Positions 26,428 to 33,244 are shown, counted from the stretch's first letter. The stretch: 34,737 bases of DNA from Candidatus Campbellbacteria bacterium CG22_combo_CG10-13_8_21_14_all_36_13 (GCA_002771585.1 PCTT01000044.1:1-34737), one strand, 5' to 3'. The notes: generated by a model from the sequence alone, not told the origin. Numbers and translations are program-made.

Positions 26428-27644
26428 TATTTCTTTACTAAATCATTCCACCCGTCAACAATATCTTTGTAATATTGCTCTTTTGTGGATACTTGCTCAA
26501 GAACCCGAGTATAGCACCTGAAACCCATTCCATGCACACCTACGTCATTAGACAAAAGACGGCTTAAGTATTCCTCAATACAGTCAGCGCGACCTATTTG
26601 GCAAACCATTGCATGCTGTGCGTGCACAAGAAGACCGCCAGAGCCAGCAATTCCTACGTCTGTTGTAACTATCGCCAATCTATTCAAAGACGCTTCTATC
26701 AAAGACATTCCATATCCCTCATAAAGCGATGTGTTTAAGAAAATATCAGAGCCTTTGTAGTATGAGTTTAAGTCATCCTGCCAACCTTCGAAAATGACGT
26801 TAGCTGATAGCTTATAGCTTTTAGCTTTTAGTTCGAGCGCTCTGCGCTCACGACCGTCTCCAACAATTACAAGGCCGGTTTTAGGATAATTTTTTACAAC
26901 TTTGGCAAATGCTTTGATTGCGACATCAACTGCTTTTTCTTTTTCTAATCTTGAGGCAATAAGAACTATTTTTTCAAATTGTGGATATTTTGCTCGCAAA
27001 TCAAAATTCGCTGGAGTATTTTCTATTACGTCTGCGTCAACAAAAATTGGTAAGATCTTTGGTTCTGTTTTTAGTTTGTATACACTGCCGTAAATAGAAT
27101 CTTTAATTCTTTTGCTCACAACCCTTATACCGTCTGCATATGGTATTACTCTCCTTGATATACGAAGACGACTTTTGTTTAAAAAACCTTTCTTAAAATA
27201 TGGACTAAGAAAATCTGTATGAATTTGTACCTGAAGCGGTATTTTAAAAGCTTTTGATAGTTTACTACCCACCAAACCACATTCAAAAGGGTCCTGACAA
27301 GTAATAACAAAGGCATTAGGAGTTAGCTTATAGCTTTTAGAGCCCAAAATACGATGACCAAGTTTTATAGCATCATGTATGTATAGCCAGCGACTGAAAG
27401 AATTTGTCGGATACAAAAAAACATTTTCTGAAACCTGAAACCTCGCACCTGAAACCTTGTGTTTTCTCGTAGAGAAAACAATTACATGTAATTCATTAAG
27501 TAGACCAGCATATCCAATAGCACGAGCTCTTACAGCACTTCCTTCTTCAAAAATCTTCCTATCTGTAGAAATCATCAGGACGCGAAGGCCCTGCTTAGTC
27601 TGTGCATCTACACTATCTTCTTTTGTTATATTTTGTTGGAACAT
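26427..27644 (-). CDS. Glycosyltransferase family 4 containing micro-repeat inserts
   Basis: 405 residues. The donor domain starts EKIVLIASRLEKEKAVDVAI, with GLVIVGDGRERRALE and LNTSLYEGYGMSLIEASLNR (E-x7-E). Three variable loops are encoded by low-complexity DNA that also occurs outside genes in such genomes: HKVSGARFQVSENV (CCTGAAA units, 27427-27457), GSKSYKLTPN (27323-27340) and LKAKSYKLSAN (26800-26834). The inserts keep the frame and fall in surface loops. First gene of the minus-strand operon; it is preceded by an AT-rich leader like those at 31975 and 33245. The ATG at 27644 comes about 15 residues before conserved sequence. Confidence 0.88.
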   Translation of the reverse strand: MFQQNITKEDSVDAQTKQGLRVLMISTDRKIFEEGSAVRARAIGYAGLLNELHVIVFSTRKHKVSGARFQVSENVFLYPTNSFSRWLYIHDAIKLGHRILGSKSYKLTPNAFVITCQDPFECGLVGSKLSKAFKIPLQVQIHTDFLSPYFKKGFLNKSRLRISRRVIPYADGIRVVSKRIKDSIYGSVYKLKTEPKILPIFVDADVIENTPANFDLRAKYPQFEKIVLIASRLEKEKAVDVAIKAFAKVVKNYPKTGLVIVGDGRERRALELKAKSYKLSANVIFEGWQDDLNSYYKGSDIFLNTSLYEGYGMSLIEASLNRLAIVTTDVGIAGSGGLLVHAQHAMVCQIGRADCIEEYLSRLLSNDVGVHGMGFRCYTRVLEQVSTKEQYYKDIVDGWNDLVKK

Positions 27645-27693
27645 GTTATGTTTATAAATTTTGAATTTAAAATTTTGAATTTCGATTCAATGT
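27645..27693. repeat. AT micro-repeat leader (TTTTGAATTT type)
   Basis: Spacer made of ATTTTGAATTTAAAATTTTG followed by AATTTCGATTCAATG-like sequence. It lies upstream of the GT4 start and resembles the leaders at 31975-32030 and 33245-33303. Confidence 0.65.
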
Positions 27694-28059
27694 TTAATTT
27701 TTTAATGTTGAAACAATCTTACCAAAAATAAGGGTGAGCTCCTGACACTCTTTCCAAAGTGCTCTAGTCTCGTTTCCATTACCTGAAATAGCCGTATTCA
27801 ACATCCTGAGCCAATGCTTGGTCTCCTGGGCTTCCTTTTTACAAATATGTATCTTATTCCTAAAATCCTTCTTTGAACTCGCCCCATTAGCTTCCATATA
27901 GTTAGCTCCTATACTTGTAGCGCTTCTAATTAATTGATTGATTATTGGTTTATTGATTGAATCCTGTTTTAAACCTTTGCAAAAGATAATAACATTTTCG
28001 CCAAACTTTGCAGTTCTTTCTTCTAGATCATAATTCTTTTTGTTTTCTAATTCATTCAT
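27694..28059 (-). CDS. Four-helix-bundle (23S rRNA IVS-type) protein
   Basis: 121 residues from the ATG at 28059; the frame extends to a TTG at 28074 inside the neighbouring repeat. YDLEERTAKFGENVIIFCKG, NQLIRSATSIGANYMEANGA, KDFRNKIHICKKEAQETKHW and LIFGKIVSTLKN follow the four-helix-bundle family first seen in 23S rRNA intervening sequences and now known as stand-alone genes in many environmental genomes. Function unknown; the known fold is a homopentamer. No rRNA is nearby. The ATG is formed directly at the edge of an inverted-repeat element (28059-28179). Confidence 0.9.
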   Translation of the reverse strand: MNELENKKNYDLEERTAKFGENVIIFCKGLKQDSINKPIINQLIRSATSIGANYMEANGASSKKDFRNKIHICKKEAQETKHWLRMLNTAISGNGNETRALWKECQELTLIFGKIVSTLKN

Positions 28060-28179
28060 CCCGTTTAGAGGCAAGTCGTGATCATAGCAACACCCTTGAT
28101 TATTTTTTTATAAATTTTGTTTCGGCTTGTCTCCATTACATTATTTCTATTTTAATCGTGACCCCGACCTCTAACGGGA
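28059..28179. mobile_element. Inverted-repeat element E1 (TCCCGTTAGAG family), 121 bp
   Basis: The left arm TCCCGTTTAGAGGC (28059-28072) is the near inverse of the right arm CCTCTAACGGGA (28168-28179). The sequence TTCAT lies at both outer borders (28055-28059 and 28180-28184), consistent with a 5-bp target duplication. Read on the minus strand this is ATGAA, and the downstream copy is the start of the four-helix-bundle gene. The interior is AT-rich, with no ORF. Confidence 0.7.
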
Positions 28180-28237
28180 TTCATTTGAAATTGATTAAAA
28201 ATTCGAAATTCGAAATTTAAAATTCTGTTGATATTGC

Positions 28238-28267
28238 TTGACATTTCCCCATCTATTTTGTTATACT
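28238..28267 (+). promoter_or_regulatory. Sigma-70-type promoter
   Basis: A perfect -35 TTGACA (28238-28243) and -10 TATACT (28262-28267) are separated by 18 bases on the plus strand, the clearest promoter seen in the window. It points into the 3' end of the minus-strand NYN gene, and a terminator follows only about 20 bases after the expected start near 28273. Confidence 0.6.
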
Positions 28268-28272
28268 TCTAA

Positions 28273-28334
28273 ACATCACGAACAGAAAGATCACCCTGAT
28301 GAGGTTTTGTCCTCATTGGGGCCTTTCTTTTTTT
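28273..28334 (+). ncRNA. Candidate short RNA between promoter and terminator
   Basis: From the predicted start near 28273 to the T-run ending at 28334 the transcript would be about 60 nt: a 20-nt single-stranded 5' part, then an 11-bp hairpin and U-rich tail. It is antisense to the last ~15 codons and 3' end of the NYN gene. No ORF. Inferred only from promoter and terminator signals. Confidence 0.4.
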
Positions 28335-28827
28335 GGACCTTGTTTCTAATATCTGCGACAAACCTTGTATACGATATAAAATCTTTCCGTTTCAAGAGTC
28401 CAGAATATTTTTTGTGATTAGGTGCCATAAATGCACGCAATTTGTTGTTTTCTAAAAGAAATTCAATAAGACAATGAAAATCACCATCACCTGTCACAAT
28501 GAGTGCCCTATCAAAATCAGAAAAATGAATCATTGTATGTAAGACAAGCTCAGCATCAACATTTCCCTTTACTTTCCCATCTGGTAATTCTAGCGTTGGT
28601 TTAAATATACAAATGTATCCTGCCTCTTGAAGGTATTTATATAACCTTTCGTTTCCTTTTACATATCCAATAAAGAGAAATGCTTTTCTTATATCATATT
28701 TATCTCTGAGATAAACTCTAAACCGAACAAAATCAAGTTCCCATTTTTGATCAAGTACCCCAAGATTTAAATTCTGGCTATCTATGAATGCATAATTATT
28801 TTCCTTTTTTTCTTTATTTTTCTGCAT
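28291..28827 (-). CDS. NYN domain protein (LabA/PIN-like nuclease)
   Basis: 178 residues. NYAFIDSQNLNLG supplies D16 and N19, GNVDAELVLHTM supplies D91, and LIVTGDGDFHCLIEFL supplies D114 and D116; together these are the metal-binding set of NYN/PIN nucleases. The family is expected to cut RNA, but targets are unknown for most bacterial members. The last ~15 residues (KKKGPNEDKTSSG) are encoded by a plus-strand terminator hairpin and look non-conserved. Isolated gene with no operon partner. Ends in TGA. Confidence 0.9.
   Translation of the reverse strand: MQKNKEKKENNYAFIDSQNLNLGVLDQKWELDFVRFRVYLRDKYDIRKAFLFIGYVKGNERLYKYLQEAGYICIFKPTLELPDGKVKGNVDAELVLHTMIHFSDFDRALIVTGDGDFHCLIEFLLENNKLRAFMAPNHKKYSGLLKRKDFISYTRFVADIRNKVQKKKGPNEDKTSSG
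28294..28334 (+). terminator. Rho-independent terminator
   Basis: CCCTGATGAGG (28294-28304) pairs with CCTCATTGGGG (28311-28321) through 11 positions including two G-T pairs, with a 6-base loop, followed by CCTTTCTTTTTTT. The T-run is on the plus strand, so it ends plus-strand transcripts. The NYN stop codon (28291-28293) lies next to it, so the stem also encodes the last residues of that protein. Confidence 0.65.
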
Positions 28828-28872
28828 TTGTATTTAATTGAATCTTTGTGTTCTAATAAAAATTTTATAAAC

Positions 28873-28956
28873 AAAAGGGGACAAGGGTTTACGGTACATT
28901 TACGGACTTCCTCAGTACCAACCTTTATCGGGGAGTCCTCCCCCTCACCCCCTTTT
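28873..28956 (+). ncRNA. Candidate structured RNA: three-way junction with kissing loop
   Basis: Closing stem AAAAGGGG (28873-28880) pairs with CCCCTTTT (28949-28956). Inside, AAGGGTT (28883-28889) pairs with AACCTTT (28920-28926), extended by GGTAC/GTACC (28893-28897 with 28915-28919) under a 17-nt loop. A second arm GGGGA/TCCCC (28930-28934 with 28939-28943) has the short loop GTCC. The large loop contains GGACT (28904-28908), complementary to AGTCC (28934-28938). One G-T pair in the inner stem would be a C-A mismatch on the other strand, favouring plus. No family recognised; no clear promoter. Confidence 0.5.
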
Positions 28957-29013
28957 ATTTACAAAATAATATATTCATATTTTTGTTTTGCCTTCTAAAT
29001 TATAGTTCATAGT

Positions 29014-29072
29014 CATTGAAAATTATGTAATTGAAAATTGATTGAAAATTGTAAATTGTAAATTGAAAATTC
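29014..29072. repeat. AT micro-repeat (ATTGAAAATT units)
   Basis: Repeated TTGAAAATT and GTAAATT units fill the spacer directly after the stop of the GT4 gene at 29075. No coding potential or promoter is visible. Confidence 0.65.
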
Positions 29073-29074
29073 GT

Positions 29075-30205
29075 CTATCTCCTCGTGCTTATCTTCTCAA
29101 AGATTTTCATATGCTGATCTGTTATTTCTGTCCAACCGCGCTCTACCTTTATCGAATCAAACTTTCTTACAAACTCATTATAATTTGTTTCATCAGCAAG
29201 ATATAGCATCTTTTCCGCAATATCTTCCACAAAGTGTGGGTCAATTTGAACGCTAAGTTCCGAGCTTTCTATTAAATAGTTTTCTTTTGTAAGCAAAATA
29301 GGAATACCTGTGGCAAGACATTCATAAAACTGCATTGGATAAATATCCGTCCAGCTTGGAAGCACCAAATACCGAGAGTCTTTAATGTAAGTATACATCT
29401 CCGAACGTCTCATTCTCGGTAAAAACTCAACCCTGTCTTCAATACCAAGCTCAAATACCAAATCGTGTATATCTTGCAAAATCGGACCATCACCAAGAAG
29501 CTTGAGTGTGTAGTCTTGTAAATCTGCCTTTGCAAAACCTCGTATTAAATTCTCGACATTTTTCATTACAATAAACCGCCCTGCAAAAACTATTTCTTTC
29601 TTTAAATCAGAACGATCTACTTTTGATATGTCGCTAGGGATTGGATTAAATATTGTATCGAGTTTTTCTGGTTTAAGGCCATAATACTCTTGAAACAGCT
29701 CTCTTTGTATTATGGAGTTAAATATTACCGTGTGTGCATGTCTAAAAACAAAACGTATTAAATAGAAAAATATTGGAAATTGTTTGTATATACCTTTTTC
29801 ATAAAATGCCTTAAGTGACATTGGCTCGCCTCCCATCAAAAGATATCGCTCCCATATATATCCACCACCAACTCTTACCACGTATTTTTGCCTTCTTATC
29901 ATAGAGGCAAAAGAAAGAGGCAGCCCGACAGTGAGCCAATCGAGCGTGTAAACCAAATCATAGTTTTTTACATTTTTCAAAAGAATGAAAAACATTCTTG
30001 TGTAGTTTGATAGCTTGTTGCTTCTCTGAACTCTCGTGAGTTTAAACGAATACTTTGAATCAAAATCATAAGACTTATTGTCTGACAGAGTTATTATGTC
30101 TACCTCAACACCACGAGAAACAAGCTCACGAGCCAGTTGTGGTGCGTAAGTGGCTGGACCTCCTGCGTCTGGCTCGAATATTCCACATGTAATCAATACC
30201 TTCAT
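29075..30205 (-). CDS. Glycosyltransferase family 4
   Basis: 376 residues from the ATG at 30205, which leads straight into the conserved opening MKVLITCGIFEPDAGGPATY. The frame continues to an ATG at 30277, but those 24 residues run through the inverted-repeat element E2 and are not GT-like. KEIVFAGRFIVMKNVENLIR begins the donor domain, and YPMQFYECLATGIPILLTKE is the E-x7-E region. The GGPATYAPQLARELVSRG start is typical of envelope GT4 enzymes. The E2 arm CCTCTAACGGG sits directly before the chosen ATG. Confidence 0.88.
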   Translation of the reverse strand: MKVLITCGIFEPDAGGPATYAPQLARELVSRGVEVDIITLSDNKSYDFDSKYSFKLTRVQRSNKLSNYTRMFFILLKNVKNYDLVYTLDWLTVGLPLSFASMIRRQKYVVRVGGGYIWERYLLMGGEPMSLKAFYEKGIYKQFPIFFYLIRFVFRHAHTVIFNSIIQRELFQEYYGLKPEKLDTIFNPIPSDISKVDRSDLKKEIVFAGRFIVMKNVENLIRGFAKADLQDYTLKLLGDGPILQDIHDLVFELGIEDRVEFLPRMRRSEMYTYIKDSRYLVLPSWTDIYPMQFYECLATGIPILLTKENYLIESSELSVQIDPHFVEDIAEKMLYLADETNYNEFVRKFDSIKVERGWTEITDQHMKIFEKISTRR

Positions 30206-30313
30206 CCCGTTAGAGGTTTTTCGCGATGTATCTTTTGTATTTTGTAATATTTCTTTATTTTTTAAATCATCGTTCATAAAATGACTGTGTCAGCATCACG
30301 ACCTCTAACGGGA
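30205..30313. mobile_element. Inverted-repeat element E2, 109 bp
   Basis: TCCCGTTAGAGG (30205-30216) and its exact inverse CCTCTAACGGGA (30302-30313). On the minus strand the stem continues inwards: TCGTGATG pairs with CATCGCGA, with a 4-base AAAA bulge on the 3' side. The 3' arm abuts the GT4 ATG. The 5' side joins element E3 through only two bases (TA), and no target duplication is visible here. Confidence 0.7.
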
Positions 30314-30583
30314 TAGTCCCGTTAGAGATAGGAAGCGTTTAATCCTGTTTTTTATATATTTCTTACCCATCCCCGATTTAAGATACAATTCTCTGGCCTT
30401 TGCATCCTGAAGATTACAACACGCTTCGTAATAAACAAGATTGAATGGACCACGTCCTTTTGTGTATCTAGATTTACCAGAATTATGTTCTTCCAAACGC
30501 TTCCGTAAATCAGAAGACACTCATGTATACATCTTCCCATCTTTAATACTAATTAGTATATATGTATAGTAAAACTTCTTCAT
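30305..30583 (-). pseudogene. Mini GIY-YIG nuclease with in-frame TGA
   Basis: From the ATG at 30583 the frame reads MKKFYYTYILISIKDGKMYT, then TGA (30521-30523, codon 21), then VSSDLRKRLEEHNSGKSRYT on to a TAG at 30305. The stop sits exactly where the glycine of the YIG motif belongs (YTG in place of YIG). Downstream RKRLEEHN holds the catalytic arginine region, ARELYLKSGMGKKYIKNRIK the catalytic glutamate region. This is the UvrC-like mini GIY-YIG family of about 80-90 residues. The gene starts in one arm and ends past the other arm of element E3, so the last residues RFLSLTGLSR are repeat-encoded. A GTG-started 71-residue version begins at 30520. Confidence 0.82.
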
Positions 30584-30597
30584 ATCTTTAACGGGAC
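30316..30597. mobile_element. Inverted-repeat element E3 carrying the GIY-YIG gene, 282 bp
   Basis: The left end GTCCCGTTAGAGATAGGAAG (30316-30335) matches the reverse complement of the right end (30578-30597) at 18 of 20 positions. The nuclease gene occupies nearly the whole interior and uses arm sequence for its start region and C-terminus. The same arms bound the smaller non-coding elements E1, E2 and E4, suggesting this is the coding member of the family. Confidence 0.7.
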
Positions 30598-31002
30598 ATT
30601 ATCTAATTTTATCAGTAAAACGGCTTTGTATAAAGCTTTTTTTAATTATTTATTAGCGACGTAGGGCAGTTATAAATCCCCGCCTACGCCAAGGCTTCGA
30701 CATGCAGGCCTGCCTGCCCTGCCTACCTGTATGCAAAAGTCAAAACCCAAAGCACGAAGCACGACCCCAGTACCATAAACTACGATTCGCTTCGTTTAGC
30801 TACGTGGCAAGAATCCGAAACAAATTCAAAACCTGCCTACCGCAGGCAGGCACGAAATTCAAATAATTAAACACGTTTTGAATTTTGAATATTTGAATTT
30901 AGATATTATTTCGGATTTCGATATTCGGATTTCGGATTTCGTATCCTTGATCATTTAGATATTGTTTGAAAATTATAAATTGAAAATTGAAAATTCTTTT
31001 CA
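30598..31002. other. Gene-free spacer of micro-repeats
   Basis: 405 bases without a credible ORF. Contents: GC-rich CTGCCTGCC-like runs at about 30703-30728; the hairpin CCTGCCT-ACCGC-AGGCAGG at 30832-30850; an ACTACG/CTACGT-flanked unit at 30779-30806; then AT-rich repeats (TTTTGAATTT, TTCGGATTTCG, TTGAAAATT) from about 30875 to 30998. No promoter or RNA structure beyond these repeats was recognised. Confidence 0.6.
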
Positions 31003-31974
31003 TCACCTATCACCTCCATTATGAATTTCGTCTATATACCACTCTACTTGTCTCTTGATTGCCTCTTTAAATGAGGTTTTGGGTTTGTATCCCAAGACCC
31101 TTTCTGCTTTATCAAAATTTGCTCGAGTATATTCCTGGTCACCCTGTCTTGGTTGTAAATGTTTTATTCTTGCAGGCTTGCCTATTATTTCCGAAACGAT
31201 TTGTATAGCTTGTCCTGTGGTTGTCACCTCACCTCCTCCTATATTAAATATTTCACCAACACTCTTGTCCGGATTAAAAAGGGCCAATACAATCCCATCA
31301 ACGATATCGCCAACATAAGTATAAGAACGAATATGCTCATCACTACCTTTGAATAATGGAAATTCTTCTTCTTCTAAAACACTCTTTATGAGCTTGGTGA
31401 AAAGCTTCTCTGGTCTCTCTCTTGGACCAATCACAGAGTAAGGCCTAAGAATTGATGCAGGAAAATTATGTGTCTTTTGATATTTGCGAATAAGATTTTC
31501 TGTCTCGAGCTTTGTATGTCCGTAGTCGGATATAGGGTTTGGCTCTGTCTCCTCATCTCCGTGTGCGTTTATACCATATACAGATGATGTGGATGTATAT
31601 ATAAAACATTGAAGAGTTTTGCTGTCTTTTAGAGCTTCCAAAAGCTTTTCTGTTGCAACGACATTATTGCGAAAAAATATATCCTTGTGGACCAAGTCTG
31701 AAAGACCTGGTTGCGCTGCACAATGCACGACATGCGTTACCCCATTTACAACTTCAGACAAATCATCTGTTACTAAATCAATCTCAAAAAACTTAACGCC
31801 AACGCGCTTAATATCATACACATTCTTTTCTTTTAGATCACGACTGTAATAATCAGAAAAATTATCAATACCAATTACTTCATGACCGTCTTTGGCAAGT
31901 CGCTCTGATATGTGTGAGCCGATAAATCCGGCTGATCCAGTCACTAGTATTTTTTTCTTATTCACTTCGTTCAT
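31003..31974 (-). CDS. NAD-dependent epimerase/dehydratase (UDP-sugar epimerase-like)
   Basis: 323 residues. ILVTGSAGFIGSHISERLAK gives the Rossmann glycines, GIDNFSDYYSRDLKEKNV is the adenosine-binding segment typical of GalE/UDP-glucuronate 4-epimerases, YTSTSSVYG holds the catalytic Ser/Thr, and DYGHTKLETENL the YxxxK pair. LRPYSVIGPRERPEKLF and SYTYVGDIVDGIV complete the family. It probably epimerises a UDP-hexose or UDP-hexuronate. It ends with two TGA codons in a row. Its first eight codons and 5' leader are shared with the unrelated GT4 gene at 32087. Confidence 0.92.
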   Translation of the reverse strand: MNEVNKKKILVTGSAGFIGSHISERLAKDGHEVIGIDNFSDYYSRDLKEKNVYDIKRVGVKFFEIDLVTDDLSEVVNGVTHVVHCAAQPGLSDLVHKDIFFRNNVVATEKLLEALKDSKTLQCFIYTSTSSVYGINAHGDEETEPNPISDYGHTKLETENLIRKYQKTHNFPASILRPYSVIGPRERPEKLFTKLIKSVLEEEEFPLFKGSDEHIRSYTYVGDIVDGIVLALFNPDKSVGEIFNIGGGEVTTTGQAIQIVSEIIGKPARIKHLQPRQGDQEYTRANFDKAERVLGYKPKTSFKEAIKRQVEWYIDEIHNGGDR

Positions 31975-32030
31975 AAATAATTTTAAATTTTGAATTTTGA
32001 ATTTCGAATCAATTTTAAATGTAATAATTT
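31946..32030 (-). repeat. Shared leader/start repeat, copy 1
   Basis: The minus-strand leader (TTACATTTAAAATTGATTCG followed by AAATTCAAAATTCAAAATTT) plus the first codons ATGAACGAAGTGAATAAG is closely similar to 33219-33303, upstream of and within a different gene. The two genes encode different folds, so the similarity is in DNA, not protein family. Confidence 0.7.
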
Positions 32031-32086
32031 AAAATTCGGTCATTATGTCATTCATTCGAAATTCATAATTCATAATTCATAATTCG

Positions 32087-33244
32087 CTATTTAATTAGCG
32101 TGTTAAACATCTTCTGTGACAGAGGACCCCAATCATATTTTTCTAATACGAGTGTCCTGGCGTTTTTTTGAATTAAAGCACTGAGAGTGTCATCGTCTAG
32201 TATTTCACCTATTGCACGTGCTATGTCTTTGGGGTCTTTTTTATTACAAAATAATCCTGTTGCGCCGTCTTTCAAAAAATCAGGAATACCACCCACTGGG
32301 GTCGCCACCACCGGCACACCAGCAGCCATTGCTTCAAGGAATGATATACCTTGCCCCTCAGACAGAGATGGTCTGCAAAAAACATCTGCAATACTCAAAT
32401 AGTTTGGTATTTCTTCTTGCCCAACACCGCCAACGAAAATTATCCTTTCTCCTAACTCTAAGCTCTTAACTCTTAGCTCAAGCGCTCCGCGTTCACTTCC
32501 GTCGCCAACTATCACAAGTTTTGTGTTTTCGGGGAGATGCCTCATCGCATCAACCAAATCACCCACACCATTTTTCTCTACAAGGCGTGATGTTGTGATC
32601 ACCACCTTATCATCCTCGACTATTCCCAATTTGCCACGAAGCTCGTGGTCTTTTCCTTTGTTGAAACGCGCGCTATCAACTCCGTTTGGTATAAGGGTTG
32701 TTGGTGCATTATTTGTATTTCTTTGTCCACGCAATATTAGATAGTTGCTTATTGCTGTTATGTGATCAGCCGAATTAAAAACCTTCATATATAAAGGACG
32801 TATTAAAAGCTTGTACAAAAACTCATTTCCAAAGACATATCTCTTTAAGTGGCTTTCCTCATCTCCTTCCTGAAGCGTAAGTACGAGACGAATCTCTGGG
32901 TTGGCTTTTTTAAATCGCGCGGCAGCAATGCTGGCTTGAGATGCCATCATGCACCAGATTGCGTCATAGTGGCGCGAACTCTGCAGAGTTCGCGCCTTCC
33001 CAAACCCTGTAAAAGGAATCATCCATTTATCAAAAAAACTACCAAATCCCACTCTATAAACATTCACATTACCAATCCTCTCAAATGCCTTATTTCTTAT
33101 AGAATACCTTGGCACCACCATATCAAACTCGGCCTTATCGGCACCAATTCTGTCTGTAATCTCTTTTATTGCCACCTCAGCCCCACCTATATAAGGAAAA
33201 TAGTTTGTTGAAAATATAAGTATTTTTTTATTCACTGCGCTCAT
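32087..33244 (-). CDS. Glycosyltransferase family 4 with palindrome-encoded insert
   Basis: 385 residues. ILIFSTNYFPYIGGAEVAIK opens the acceptor domain. VVITTSRLVEKNGVGDLVDA begins the donor domain, and SLSEGQGISFLEAMAAGVPV with ATPVGGIPDFL is the E-x7-E region (PimB-like GT4). KARTLQSSRH near residue 85 is encoded by a perfect 26-bp palindrome (32971-32996), and RVKSLELGERI by an AGCTC/TTAACTC-type micro-repeat (32451-32480). Its first 50 bases recur as a remnant at 33418-33467. The ATG at 33244 follows an AT-rich leader. Confidence 0.92.
   Translation of the reverse strand: MSAVNKKILIFSTNYFPYIGGAEVAIKEITDRIGADKAEFDMVVPRYSIRNKAFERIGNVNVYRVGFGSFFDKWMIPFTGFGKARTLQSSRHYDAIWCMMASQASIAAARFKKANPEIRLVLTLQEGDEESHLKRYVFGNEFLYKLLIRPLYMKVFNSADHITAISNYLILRGQRNTNNAPTTLIPNGVDSARFNKGKDHELRGKLGIVEDDKVVITTSRLVEKNGVGDLVDAMRHLPENTKLVIVGDGSERGALELRVKSLELGERIIFVGGVGQEEIPNYLSIADVFCRPSLSEGQGISFLEAMAAGVPVVATPVGGIPDFLKDGATGLFCNKKDPKDIARAIGEILDDDTLSALIQKNARTLVLEKYDWGPLSQKMFNTLIK
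32971..32996. repeat. Perfect 26-bp palindrome inside a GT4 gene
   Basis: GGCGCGAACTCTG followed at once by its exact reverse complement, centred on CTGCAG. It is much more GC-rich than the gene around it and encodes KARTLQSSRH in frame. It may be a small palindromic insertion. Confidence 0.85.

Noticed and set aside
28293..28321. CTGATGAG core reminiscent of a hammerhead ribozyme
   Set aside because: The GAAA strand and third stem are missing; the sequence is explained better as a terminator hairpin.
29014..29072. Repeated units that could suggest a CRISPR array
   Set aside because: The units are short, degenerate and AT-rich with no spacers; there are no cas genes in the window. The same holds for the other micro-repeat spacers.
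30206..30277. 24-residue N-terminal extension of the GT4 protein at 29075
   Set aside because: It reads through inverted-repeat element E2; the conserved GT4 opening starts at the ATG at 30205.
30352..30540. 62-residue minus-strand frame overlapping the GIY-YIG gene
   Set aside because: It is in another frame of the nuclease sequence and lacks domain features.
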